A stretch of 64,000 nt of DNA from the NCBI RefSeq assembly GCF_023913775.1, contig NZ_JAMXAX010000011.1, forward strand, positions 16,277-80,276. Direction: 5' to 3'. Below, piece by piece: positions 38,140 to 48,251 of the stretch; position 1 is the first letter of the stretch, and every line of letters begins with the position of its first letter. The notes under the pieces are model-generated. The model was not told where the DNA came from and ran no database searches. It was given only the letters and a program-made list of their open reading frames with translations. This stretch comes from Acidovorax facilis (GTDB taxonomy: Bacteria > Pseudomonadota > Gammaproteobacteria > Burkholderiales > Burkholderiaceae_C). Position numbers and translations under genes: made by a program.

Positions 38140-39187
38140 ACAGAAAGACCACGTAGGTGTTGACCAGGTACACCGCCGCCATACCGATGCTGACCATGCC
38201 CACCGCGCGCAGTACACGGCTGCGCGGGCGAAAGAACAGGCCCACCACCGCCAGCCCGGTCATGACTACGGCCGATGCGGCGGTGATGGCATGCACGGGC
38301 GACACATGGGCCAGCAGATCGCCGGGGCGGTAGAACAGATCATCTATGCCCACGATGGCCACGTTGAACAGGTTGCTGCCCAACAGGTTGCCAATGGCCA
38401 TGTCGAGCGCACCCAGCCGCAGGGCGGACAACGTGACCGCCAGCTCGGGCAGGGTTGTGACCAGGGCCACAAACAGGCTGCCCACAAAGCTGCGGTTCCA
38501 GCCCATGGTGGTGGCCAGGTTGACCGCCACAAAGGGCAGCCACATGCCGGCCCCCACCACGATGGCAGCCGCCATCGCAAAGCGGGTGGCCGCTTGTCGA
38601 AGGCTGGGCAGCGTAGGTGCTGCGTTGTTGGTGGGCGGCACTGTGTCGGCCGGTGGCGCAGCGGGGTGGCTCCGTTCATACGCAAAGACGGTGCGCATCG
38701 CCACCAGATACAGCAGCAGGATCACGGGAGTGAGCAGGCCCACGCTGCGCTGGGAGGCAGTGCCAGCGCCGGTGGAAGCACTGGCAGTAGCCCCCAGTTG
38801 GCCCATCAGCAGCCCCAGCAGCAAAAAGCCCAGCAGCACCACGCCAAAAGCGCCTGCCAGCACGTGGCCGTGGGCGGCCCGGGTCCATACCGGTGCTGGC
38901 CGGTACAGCAGGTCGATCACCACCAGAAACACCAGGTTGAGCACGCAGCTGCCCAGTGCGTTGCCCACAGCCAGGTTGGGGGTGTTTGCGATGGTGACGC
39001 TGGTGATGCCGGTGGCCAGCTCTGGAAGCGAAGTCACGCTGGCCACCAGCGTGAGGCCTATCCAGCTGCCCGACAAGCCTGTGCGCTGGGCAATGGCATC
39101 ACCGTAGCGCGACAGCTGGTAGCCCGCCGCGCCAATCAGCCCCGCGCAGACTGCGAACTGCAGCCACACCAGCAGCGTGGCCGTCAT
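38129..39187 (-). CDS. Sodium/calcium exchanger family membrane protein
   Basis: A 352-residue inner membrane antiporter with two inverted halves of five helices. Both alpha repeats are present: SVTSLPELATGITSV with GNALGSCVLNLVF, and VTTLPELAVTLSA with GNLLGSNLFNVAI. A Pro/Ala-rich loop (about 190-215) links the halves. ATG 39187 gives MTATLLVWLQ. In the first repeat the usual GSN reads GSC. The downstream ATPase gene starts within its last codons, so the two are probably cotranslated and together move cations across the membrane. Confidence 0.88.
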   Translation of the reverse strand: MTATLLVWLQFAVCAGLIGAAGYQLSRYGDAIAQRTGLSGSWIGLTLVASVTSLPELATGITSVTIANTPNLAVGNALGSCVLNLVFLVVIDLLYRPAPVWTRAAHGHVLAGAFGVVLLGFLLLGLLMGQLGATASASTGAGTASQRSVGLLTPVILLLYLVAMRTVFAYERSHPAAPPADTVPPTNNAAPTLPSLRQAATRFAMAAAIVVGAGMWLPFVAVNLATTMGWNRSFVGSLFVALVTTLPELAVTLSALRLGALDMAIGNLLGSNLFNVAIVGIDDLFYRPGDLLAHVSPVHAITAASAVVMTGLAVVGLFFRPRSRVLRAVGMVSIGMAAVYLVNTYVVFLYGN

Positions 39188-39266
39188 GGTGCTGGCCCGC
39201 AGGGCGGGCATGAAAACGGGTCAGTGTGCATGGGGCATTGCTGTTGAGCCGCCACATGCAGGTGCA

Positions 39267-41270
39267 TCAATGTGCTTTGTGCGGCCGGGCTTTGTAGAAG
39301 GTCAATGGGATCTCGTTGGCCTGGTTCAGCACCTGGCGCTTGATCTTGCCCACCACGTGCATTTCACAGGGCTTGCAGTCAAAGCGCAAGGTCAGCTTCT
39401 CCTTGCCGTTGATCAACATCAAGGGTTCGGCTTTGATGGTGCCCTGCACGCCCGTCACGCCCTTGGCCTGCTTGGGGCACAGGCTCATCGAAAAGCGCAC
39501 GCAGTGCTTGGTGATCATGAGGCTGACTTCGCCTTCCTCTTCGTGCGCCTCGTAGGCCGCGGCGATCACCTTCACGCCGTGGCGCACGTAGAAGTCGTGG
39601 GCCTTGTGGTTGAACACGTTGCCCAGGAAAGAAAGCGTGTCCTCTGGGTAGAGCGCAGGGGGTTCCACGGGCGTGGCGCGTGGCAGGCGGGCAAAGTTGC
39701 GGACGCGGTTGGCCTCCAGGTCGGCCACGGCATCACGGCGCAGGGCATTGAGCACAGAGGCGGGCAAAAACCAGGGCTGCGAGAGTTGAAGCGCAATGTC
39801 ATGCACCGCAAACACCGTGGCGCCAAAGCGGCCGAGCTGTTCACGTAGGCTGGCCTCAGCCTTGGCGGCATCGGTGGCGCTCTGGTGTGGCTGCTGCACT
39901 TCGGCACAGCCCACGTTGCCGTCCTCGTCGGTCAGCAGCAGGCTGAAACCCGTGGGCGTTTCGCTCAGTTGCGCCCACAGGCCGATGCGGCGGTCGCTGG
40001 ATTTTTTCTCCAGCGTGCGCACCCAGTCCATATCGCGGTTGCGGTTGACCTCGGTGCCCTTGCGCAGGTCCTTGAAGCCCTCCATCGGGTCCTTGGGGTA
40101 CACGCGCCACTGGCCCACACTGCGTGCCGACACGGGCTCGGCCACGTTGATGGCCATGCCCACCAGCTCCTTGTGCAGGTCGTAGTAGCACAGGCCGTCG
40201 CCATTGTGCAGCACGGTGACGGGGTCACTCACTTCCAGCTCGACGAAGTCGGGGCCTACCTTCGTCACCCAGCCGATGGCCTGGCCCGGGTTCTTGGGGG
40301 TGTCGAACGCGCCGATGTCTTCCTTGCGGCCGGTGACGAAGTAGTCGGTGAATTCGCGGTTGAAGTTCTGCAGCGGGTCGGGCGTGAAGGTAAAAGTGGT
40401 GCGCCCGCTGGACGAGCGGGAGAGCGGCCGGCCCTGGGCCTCGCGCTCTTCGATGATTTCGTCGAGCAGCGTGCGGTAGTGGGCGGTGATGTTCTTCACA
40501 TAGCCCATGTCCTTATAGCGCCCTTCGATCTTGAAGCTGCGCACGCCCGCGTCGATGAGGGTGCGCAGGTTGTCGCTCTGGTTGTTGTCCTTCATGCTCA
40601 GCACGTGCTTGTCGTGCGCGATGAAGCGGCCCTGCGCGTCGGTCACCTGGTAGGGCAGGCGGCAGGCCTGGCTGCAGTCGCCGCGGTTGGCGCTGCGGCC
40701 CGTTTGCGCATGGCTGATGTTGCACTGGCCGCTGTAGGCCACGCACAGCGCGCCGTGGATGAAGAACTCGATGTTGGCGCGCCCCGGCGCATCCACGGGC
40801 CCCAGCGCCTTGTGCACTGCGGCGATCTGCTGCACCGTCAGCTCGCGTGCCAGCACGATCTGCGACAGGCCCGCGTCCTGCAAGAAGCGTGCTTTTTCGG
40901 GCGTGCGGATATCGGTCTGGGTGCTGGCGTGCAGCTGGATGGGCGGCAGGTCGATTTCGAGCAGGCCCATGTCCTGGATGATCAATGCATCCGCGCCCGC
41001 CTCGTACACCTGCCAGGCCATCTTGCGAGCGGCCTCCAGCTCGTCGTCGCGCAGGATGGTGTTGAGCGTGATGAAGATGCGGCTGTTGAAGCGGTGCGCA
41101 TGCTTCACCAGGCGTTCGATGTCGCGGATGTCGTTGCCCGCACTGGCCCGCGCGCCAAAGGCGGGGCCGCCGATGTAGACGGCATCGGCGCCGTGGTTGA
41201 TGGCTTCGATGCCGATGTCTGCGTCGCGCGCGGGCGAAAGCAGTTCGAGCTGGTGGGGCAGGAGAGACAT
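39267..41270 (-). CDS. rlhA: Peptidase U32 family, 23S rRNA hydroxylase RlhA-like
   Basis: A 667-residue cytoplasmic protein. The U32 core (residues about 5-300) has LLSPARDADIGIEAINHGADAVYIGG, FIHGALCVAYSGQCN and GDCSQACRLPY with conserved cysteines. A collagenase-like DUF3656 segment and a C-terminal domain (SLCPKQAKGV, FDCKPCEM) follow. Length and layout fit E. coli RlhA (YdcP), which with iron-sulfur chemistry hydroxylates C2501 of 23S rRNA, rather than the shorter TrhP/YegQ. It is divergent from the next gene. Family call firm, exact function by similarity. Confidence 0.85.
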   Translation of the reverse strand: MSLLPHQLELLSPARDADIGIEAINHGADAVYIGGPAFGARASAGNDIRDIERLVKHAHRFNSRIFITLNTILRDDELEAARKMAWQVYEAGADALIIQDMGLLEIDLPPIQLHASTQTDIRTPEKARFLQDAGLSQIVLARELTVQQIAAVHKALGPVDAPGRANIEFFIHGALCVAYSGQCNISHAQTGRSANRGDCSQACRLPYQVTDAQGRFIAHDKHVLSMKDNNQSDNLRTLIDAGVRSFKIEGRYKDMGYVKNITAHYRTLLDEIIEEREAQGRPLSRSSSGRTTFTFTPDPLQNFNREFTDYFVTGRKEDIGAFDTPKNPGQAIGWVTKVGPDFVELEVSDPVTVLHNGDGLCYYDLHKELVGMAINVAEPVSARSVGQWRVYPKDPMEGFKDLRKGTEVNRNRDMDWVRTLEKKSSDRRIGLWAQLSETPTGFSLLLTDEDGNVGCAEVQQPHQSATDAAKAEASLREQLGRFGATVFAVHDIALQLSQPWFLPASVLNALRRDAVADLEANRVRNFARLPRATPVEPPALYPEDTLSFLGNVFNHKAHDFYVRHGVKVIAAAYEAHEEEGEVSLMITKHCVRFSMSLCPKQAKGVTGVQGTIKAEPLMLINGKEKLTLRFDCKPCEMHVVGKIKRQVLNQANEIPLTFYKARPHKAH

Positions 41271-41490
41271 GGGGCGTGATTATTTCAGTTTCGCGGTGCC
41301 GTGGAGCTTCCGTCGGGTATCGGGCACTGCACTTTTGGTAACCATGTGACGATGCATTGTGCGGTGGGGGTCTGGTACAACGGGCGCAGCGTGCAAGCCT
41401 CGGCGGCCACCCCATGGTCTCTGTGAACCGCGTTCTTGCAAGGCCGTCGGCATCGTCGGCCACCCCGTAAAACCCAGTGAAAGGACTCTG

Positions 41491-42165
41491 ATGAGCACCT
41501 CCCGCGTGAAGAAGCCCACCCAGCTGACACTGGCGATCAATGACCTCGACTTTTGCTACCTGCCGCCTCGGCTCAGCTTGTCTCCCATGCGGCACAACGA
41601 CCTGGTCTGCACGGTGGACTGTTCGTGGTTCTTTTCCGAAGGTGCCAACCACATGGTGTTTGCACTGGACTGCACCGGCGGGCAGGGCAGCTACAACCCC
41701 CACTGCGGGCCGATCTACCGCCATGGCCAGAACCTTTGGTCCGAGGCCCGGGGCTTCATCATCTTTGCGGACGGCATGGTGATGGCCGAGCGATGGAACG
41801 GCACGGCCATGCCGGGGCTGGTGACGGTTGCCAACACCTCGGGGGCGATCTTCAACCCGGCGGTGCACCCCGTCTTCACGCTTCACGTCCGGGCCGGCTA
41901 CAGGATGGGTGGGTTTGCCGACCGGATGCGCATCACCATCCACCAGGGTATCGCGGCCGATGGCCCGGTTTTGTTCGAAGGCGAGGTGACCGGGGCCGGG
42001 TGGGGCTGGGATTGGACGGGGTCGCACAAAGTGGCCATTGCCGGTATTGGTCCGCACTTCGTGACCCCCAATGACACGGGCTGCGTGGAAGAGCGCGTAT
42101 CCCGCGACGCACCGAACGCCATCCTGCCGTTTACCAACTTCAAGTTGCGGATGGTGAAAGGTTGA
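41491..42165 (+). CDS. Protein of unknown function
   Basis: A 224-residue protein that I do not recognise. Start ATG 41491 follows GAAAGGA at a good distance; the frame is open upstream to 41359. It has no signal peptide or membrane segment and is rich in aromatic residues and glycine, with scattered cysteines (residues about 22, 40, 44, 60, 72, 200). Segments such as CTVDCSWFFSEGANHMVF and GAGWGWDWTGSHKVA suggest a beta-sandwich-like globular protein. It stands alone between the rlhA and ABC-binding-protein genes, so context gives no role. Confidence 0.7.
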   Translation: MSTSRVKKPTQLTLAINDLDFCYLPPRLSLSPMRHNDLVCTVDCSWFFSEGANHMVFALDCTGGQGSYNPHCGPIYRHGQNLWSEARGFIIFADGMVMAERWNGTAMPGLVTVANTSGAIFNPAVHPVFTLHVRAGYRMGGFADRMRITIHQGIAADGPVLFEGEVTGAGWGWDWTGSHKVAIAGIGPHFVTPNDTGCVEERVSRDAPNAILPFTNFKLRMVKG

Positions 42166-42380
42166 GCGCTTGCCAACGGGCGCGCTGCCGCTCAAAGGGC
42201 ATCTTCATAGGGTGACTTCGGCGAATCATCTTGCGCCATTAGCCGTTTTAATGGCCCAGCAAATTACTAAGCTTGCATAGCAATTGGCGACGGCAAGGGA
42301 GGATGGTGGCTAGGATGCGGTGCGTTTTGCCCCGAAATGGTGCGCAAAAGTTGCGACTATATTTTTTGGAGATTTCTACC

Positions 42381-43553
42381 GTGTTCCGAGCTTTCACCCG
42401 CCTGCGTCCGTCGTCTTTTCCCGTGTCCGTTGTGCAGCTGGCTGCCGTGGGTGTGTGTGTTGCCGCCGCCACTGCAGCCACCGCACAGGATGTGCAAACC
42501 GTCAAGATCGCCCACGCCGGCCCCGTGTCGGGCGGCATTGCCCACATCGGCAAGGACACTGAAAACGGCGTGCGCCTGGCGATTGACGACCTGAACGCCC
42601 AAAACCTCGTGATCGGCGGCAAGAAGATCAAGTTTGAAATTGCGGCCGAAGACGACGCGGGCGACCCGCGCCAGGCCACCGCCGTGGCGCAGAAGCTGTG
42701 CGACCAGAAGGTGGCGGGCGTGGTGGGCCACCTGCAGTCGGGCACGTCCATCCCCGCATCGGCCATCTATGCCAAGTGCGACCTGCCGCACATCACGGCA
42801 TCGGCCTCCAACCCAGACCTGACCAAACCCGGCCACAAGACCACCTTCCGCCTGATTGCCAACGACAACGCGCTGGGCGCGGCGCTGGCCCTGTTTGGTG
42901 CGGACCACCAGAAGCTCAAGAGCGTGGCCATCATCGACGACCGCACGGCCTACGGCCAGGGCGTGGCCTCGGTCTTCAAGGCCACGGCGCAACAAAAGGG
43001 CCTGAGGGTGGTGGCTGAAGAGTTCACCAACGACAAGGCCACCGACTTCATGGCCATCCTCACTGCCATCAAGAATAAGAAGCCCGATGCGATCTTCTAC
43101 GGCGGTCTGGACGCGCAGGCCGGCCCCATGCTGCGCCAGATGGAGCAACTGGGCCTGGGCAATGTGAAGTTCTTTGGCGGCGACGCGCTGTGCACCGAAA
43201 AGCTGCCCGAGTTGTCGGGCAAGACCCCAGCGCTGAAGAACGTGACCTGCGCCACAGGCGGCGCATCGGTGGACAAGATGCAGGGCGGCGCCGACTGGAA
43301 GAAGCGCTACGACGCCAAGTTCCCTGGGCAGTTCCAGATCTACAGCCCCTATGCATATGACGCCGCCATGGTGCTGGCCGACGCGATGAAGCGCGCCAAT
43401 TCGCTGGACCCGAAGGTGTTTACCCCCTTCCTGGCCAAGACCGAATACAAGGGCGTGACCGCCAACATCGCCTTCACCGCCAAGGGCGAGCTGACCACGC
43501 CCGCTGTGACGCTCTACACCTTCAAGGACGGCAGCCGCGTGGCGCTGAACTGA
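42381..43553 (+). CDS. Branched-chain amino acid ABC transporter substrate-binding protein
   Basis: A 390-residue periplasmic binding protein of the Leu/Ile/Val (LivJ/LivK) type, peripla_BP_6 fold. A signal peptide ends at ATAQ near residue 30. The mature domain begins VKIAHAGPVSGGIAHIGKD, with the ligand-site segment GHLQSGTSIPAS, the second lobe IIDDRTAYGQGV and ATGGASVDK. The start is the GTG at 42381, supported by GGAG at 42368-42371; the upstream frame to 42273 is not protein-like. No permease genes are adjacent, so it is an orphan receptor in this window. A terminator follows. Confidence 0.93.
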   Translation: MFRAFTRLRPSSFPVSVVQLAAVGVCVAAATAATAQDVQTVKIAHAGPVSGGIAHIGKDTENGVRLAIDDLNAQNLVIGGKKIKFEIAAEDDAGDPRQATAVAQKLCDQKVAGVVGHLQSGTSIPASAIYAKCDLPHITASASNPDLTKPGHKTTFRLIANDNALGAALALFGADHQKLKSVAIIDDRTAYGQGVASVFKATAQQKGLRVVAEEFTNDKATDFMAILTAIKNKKPDAIFYGGLDAQAGPMLRQMEQLGLGNVKFFGGDALCTEKLPELSGKTPALKNVTCATGGASVDKMQGGADWKKRYDAKFPGQFQIYSPYAYDAAMVLADAMKRANSLDPKVFTPFLAKTEYKGVTANIAFTAKGELTTPAVTLYTFKDGSRVALN

Positions 43554-43592
43554 GGCCGACCGCCGCCGCTACGTCAGCGACTCTTGCCTTTT

Positions 43593-43616
43593 CGGCCGCC
43601 CAGTGCGGCCGTTTTT
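43593..43616 (+). terminator. Rho-independent terminator after the binding-protein gene
   Basis: Seven-bp stem CGGCCGC/GCGGCCG with a five-base loop and five T, 39 bases after the stop. Confidence 0.85.
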
Positions 43617-43696
43617 GCATGCGGAGTTTGGCTTTACAGTCAGGCCTCATAGCAAGCAAACAAGCGGGCCGCCGGTGTCCGCCAAGGAGCCAAGGT

Positions 43697-45395
<1,699 letters not shown>

Positions 45396-45423
45396 CTTGT
45401 CCGCTGGCGCCGCCTGACTGCAT

Positions 45424-46464
45424 GTGGCGCCCGACATTCCCCCTGTTTACGGAGCAGGCCCCTCGGCGGGTCTGAGCGCTTTGCACGACCACCATCACGA
45501 CCCTTTCCATTGCGACCACGACCACGGTCCCAAGCACATCTACATCTACTCGCCCTCCAGCGCCGTGCGCGATAAGGCAGCCTTCAAGCGCGGCATTGCA
45601 CGGCTCAAGGCCCTGGGCCATGAGGTCGAGGTGGACGCCGATGCGTTGGCCACCCACACCCGCTTTGCGGGCGACGACGCCACCCGGCTGGCCGCCATCC
45701 ACCGCGCTGCGGCCAGCGGCGCCGATGTGGCGCTGATCTCGCGCGGAGGCTATGGCCTGTCGCGCATCCTGCCGGGCATCCGCTACAAGGCGGTGGCCAA
45801 GGCGATTGAAAAGGGCATGCACTTTGTGGGCGTGAGCGATTTCACCGCCTTCCAGCTGGCCGTGTTGGCCAAGACGGGGGCCACCACCTGGGCGGGGCCA
45901 TCGCTGGGGGCTGACTTTGGTGTGGCGGGCGAGCCCGACGACATCATGGAAGCCTGCTTTGACGACCTGCTGACCGGCCACGGCGAAGGCACGGGCTGGC
46001 GCATGCACAAAGAGCAGCCCAACGCCGCCACGGGCAAGCCTGCCGTGCCCAATGTCTATGTGAAGAGTGCCACGCTGTGGGGTGGCAACCTGGCGGTGCA
46101 GGCATCGCTGGTGGGCACGCCGTATTTCCCGCAGGTCAAGGGCGGCGTGCTGTTCATCGAAGACGTGCACGAGCACCCCTACCGCATCGAACGCATGCTG
46201 ACCCAGCTGCTGCACGCCGGTGTGCTGGCCCAGCAGAAGGCTGTGGTGCTGGGGCAGTTCACCAACTTCAAGCTGGCACCGCATGACAAGGGCTACAAGC
46301 TGCAGTCGGTGGTGGACTGGCTGCGCACCCAGATCAAGGCGCCGGTGCTGACCAACCTGCCGTTCGGGCATGTTGAAACGAAGGTGCTGCTGCCCGTGGG
46401 CGCCACAGTGTCGCTGTCGGTGGAAGAGCGCGATGCGCTGATCTACTGGGGGCACCAGCACTGA
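45424..46464 (+). CDS. ldcA: Muramoyltetrapeptide carboxypeptidase (LD-carboxypeptidase)
   Basis: A 346-residue S66-family serine peptidase that removes the terminal D-Ala from murein tetrapeptides during cell-wall recycling in the cytoplasm. Catalytic regions are LISRGGYGLSRIL (nucleophile elbow), GVLFIEDVHEHPYRIERML (Glu) and the late FGHVETKVLLPVG (His). The N-terminus is unusual: a GTG start at 45424 and a His/Asp-rich stretch, residues 21-37 (LHDHHHDPFHCDHDHGP), preceding IYIYSPSS where the family normally begins. It follows the TadA fusion by 28 bases. Confidence 0.9.
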   Translation: MAPDIPPVYGAGPSAGLSALHDHHHDPFHCDHDHGPKHIYIYSPSSAVRDKAAFKRGIARLKALGHEVEVDADALATHTRFAGDDATRLAAIHRAAASGADVALISRGGYGLSRILPGIRYKAVAKAIEKGMHFVGVSDFTAFQLAVLAKTGATTWAGPSLGADFGVAGEPDDIMEACFDDLLTGHGEGTGWRMHKEQPNAATGKPAVPNVYVKSATLWGGNLAVQASLVGTPYFPQVKGGVLFIEDVHEHPYRIERMLTQLLHAGVLAQQKAVVLGQFTNFKLAPHDKGYKLQSVVDWLRTQIKAPVLTNLPFGHVETKVLLPVGATVSLSVEERDALIYWGHQH

Positions 46465-46532
46465 CACAGGGGGCTTCGCCCCCACGACGCCGCCATAACG
46501 GCGGTTCGCACGCGCGCGGTGCGCGTCAGGTT

Positions 46533-46871
46533 CTAGAGGGCCTGCGCCGGGCGCAGTGCGCGTGGGAGCTGCCCCTGGAACAGCTGGGTGACCTGGTCGA
46601 TCACGCCCCGGGCACCGTGCTCGCCCCGCAGCGGTACCAGCGTGCTGAACAGGTCGGTGCGCAGGAACCACAGCGCCTCGATGTCGCCGGCATAACGCAG
46701 CCGCATGTTCATGCGCGCCACGTCGGACCCCGTCATACCGGCGAGGCTCTGCAGCATGGCCCGGCGCACTTCTTCCAGCCCCTGGTTGCGCACCCATGCC
46801 GTGGACGACGGCTTGTCACGGCCCAGCAGGTCGTGAAGGTTGTTGCGGAGAGTCGGCTTGTTCCAGCGCAT
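46533..46871 (-). CDS. Conserved-looking protein of unknown function
   Basis: A 112-residue soluble, basic protein starting at ATG 46871 (MRWNKPTLRNNLHDLL). The open frame continues upstream to 47177, but that part is low in typical protein character. Segments include EEVRRAMLQSLAGM and ARMNMRLRYAGDIEALWFLRTDL, suggesting mostly helices. It converges with ldcA and is divergent from the cyclase gene. I do not recognise a domain. Confidence 0.6.
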   Translation of the reverse strand: MRWNKPTLRNNLHDLLGRDKPSSTAWVRNQGLEEVRRAMLQSLAGMTGSDVARMNMRLRYAGDIEALWFLRTDLFSTLVPLRGEHGARGVIDQVTQLFQGQLPRALRPAQAL

Positions 46872-47203
46872 GGCGGGGTAAGGGCGGGCTTTTTGTAACA
46901 GGGACGGCCAAAGTAAGCGGGAGCGAGGTGCAGCGCAAGGGGCGTGCTCCTGTTTTTGCATAAAGACAACAACTTGCCCGGGCTTGTTGCGAATTTTTAC
47001 GTGTTGGTGGATTTTCAGGCGAACGGGGTGGCGCCTCCCTTTCGCGACGCTGACGATGTGGGGGTTCGTTGTGGTGAACGCTGCAACCGCGCCTTTCGCT
47101 GCGGCTGCGGCCTCAGGCAACACTTGTTGGCGCTTTGAAGGGTGCGCAGCCAGGGCGCTTGCACTAAACTGATTCACATGATGTTACCAACGGGCCCGCG
47201 TTC
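46872..47203. other. 332-bp divergent intergenic region
   Basis: Lies between the small unknown gene and the cyclase-FHA gene. The part from 46960 to 47020 is AT-richer and may hold promoters. TTGCAC at 47159 with TGTTAC 17 bases later is a weak candidate for the cyclase gene. No RNA gene or repeat was seen. Confidence 0.4.
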
Positions 47204-48133
47204 ATGAGTGTGTTGTCGACGATGGTCTTTGCGGACATCTCAGGCAGCACTGCCTTGTATGAAGCGCTGGGCAACGAACGTGCTACCGAGGCCGTGACGC
47301 AGGTCACCCAGTGGATTGGCGACACCATCGAGGCCCACGGCGGCCGGGTGGTCAAGAAGCTCGGGGATGGGGTGCTGGGCGTCTTTGGCGATGCCTCCAG
47401 TGCGGTGTCTGCAATGGCCACCATGCTGCGCCAGCACAAGGTCCGCCTGGACCGCTGGCCCCACCCCTTGCGCATGGAGATCCGCGTGGGCGTGGCCAGC
47501 GGCGAAGTGGTGGATGTGGATGGCGATTGTTATGGCGACGCCGTCAACGTGGCTTCCCGGCTGTGCGAACGGGCCGGGCCCGCTGAAATCTGGGCTACCG
47601 AAACCACCGTGCTGCTTGCGGGCACGGCGCCCGATGTCTGGTACCGCAAGCTGGGCATGATGGACATTCGGGGCAAGGCCGAGTTGCTCATGCTCTACCA
47701 CGTCGAATGGCGTGAGGACGAAGCGCCCGATTCCCTCACCATGCAGGCGGCACTGGTCAGCAACTTTGCACCGGTCGATTCCATCCTGGGGCAGATCCAG
47801 TTCTCCTGGCATGGGGTGGACCGCACCTTCACCTCGTCGGATGCCCCTGTCATGGTGGGGCGGGCCGAGCATGCCCAGCTGCGCATCAACGACCCGCGCG
47901 TGTCGCGCCTGCATGCGCGCATCGACTGGCGCAACAGCGGGTTCGTGCTGACCGACATGAGCAGCTTTGGAACCTGGGTGCGGTTCGAGGGCAGCGACTC
48001 GCCCGTGCGCCTGCGGCGCGATGCCTGCATCCTGCATGGCGCGGGGCACATTGCGCTGGGCGTTTCGTTCAACGAGCCCAGTGCGCCGGTCATGAGCTTT
48101 CATGTGGCGGGCGGCAGTGTGCACTTGAGCTGA
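47204..48133 (+). CDS. Class III adenylate/guanylate cyclase with C-terminal FHA domain
   Basis: A 309-residue cytoplasmic signalling protein. Residues about 5-165 are a class III cyclase catalytic domain: metal Asp in VFADISGSTAL, substrate Lys and second Asp in VKKLGDGVLGVF, and the DCYGDAVNVASRLCERAG stretch with transition-state Asn and Arg. Residues about 215-300 are an FHA domain (VMVGRAEHAQLRI, DPRVSRLHARI, DMSSFGTWV) that would bind phosphothreonine. The fusion suggests control by or delivery to a phosphorylated partner; no kinase gene is adjacent. Product (cAMP or cGMP) cannot be decided from motifs alone. Confidence 0.9.
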   Translation: MSVLSTMVFADISGSTALYEALGNERATEAVTQVTQWIGDTIEAHGGRVVKKLGDGVLGVFGDASSAVSAMATMLRQHKVRLDRWPHPLRMEIRVGVASGEVVDVDGDCYGDAVNVASRLCERAGPAEIWATETTVLLAGTAPDVWYRKLGMMDIRGKAELLMLYHVEWREDEAPDSLTMQAALVSNFAPVDSILGQIQFSWHGVDRTFTSSDAPVMVGRAEHAQLRINDPRVSRLHARIDWRNSGFVLTDMSSFGTWVRFEGSDSPVRLRRDACILHGAGHIALGVSFNEPSAPVMSFHVAGGSVHLS

Positions 48134-48251
48134 CATGCGCAGAGCTGGCGGCTCCTTCTGCATTGCAGTGTGGCCGCAGCGCGGGCGCGGAGCCACCATG
48201 GCTTTGCGTGCACAACATCAACAACAAGACCAACGGCAGGAGACAAGAAAC

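Noticed and set aside
40513..42195. 560-codon minus-strand frame spanning the unknown gene and rlhA
   Set aside because: Overlaps two better supported genes and its sequence is an out-of-frame translation of them.
42358..42363. TATATT as a -10 box for the binding-protein gene
   Set aside because: It would leave only about ten bases before the GTG start and clash with the ribosome binding site; no -35 at proper spacing.
46465..46532. Cluster of small hairpins after ldcA as a terminator
   Set aside because: Three GC-rich stems are visible but none is followed by T residues; could be factor-dependent termination, which cannot be seen.
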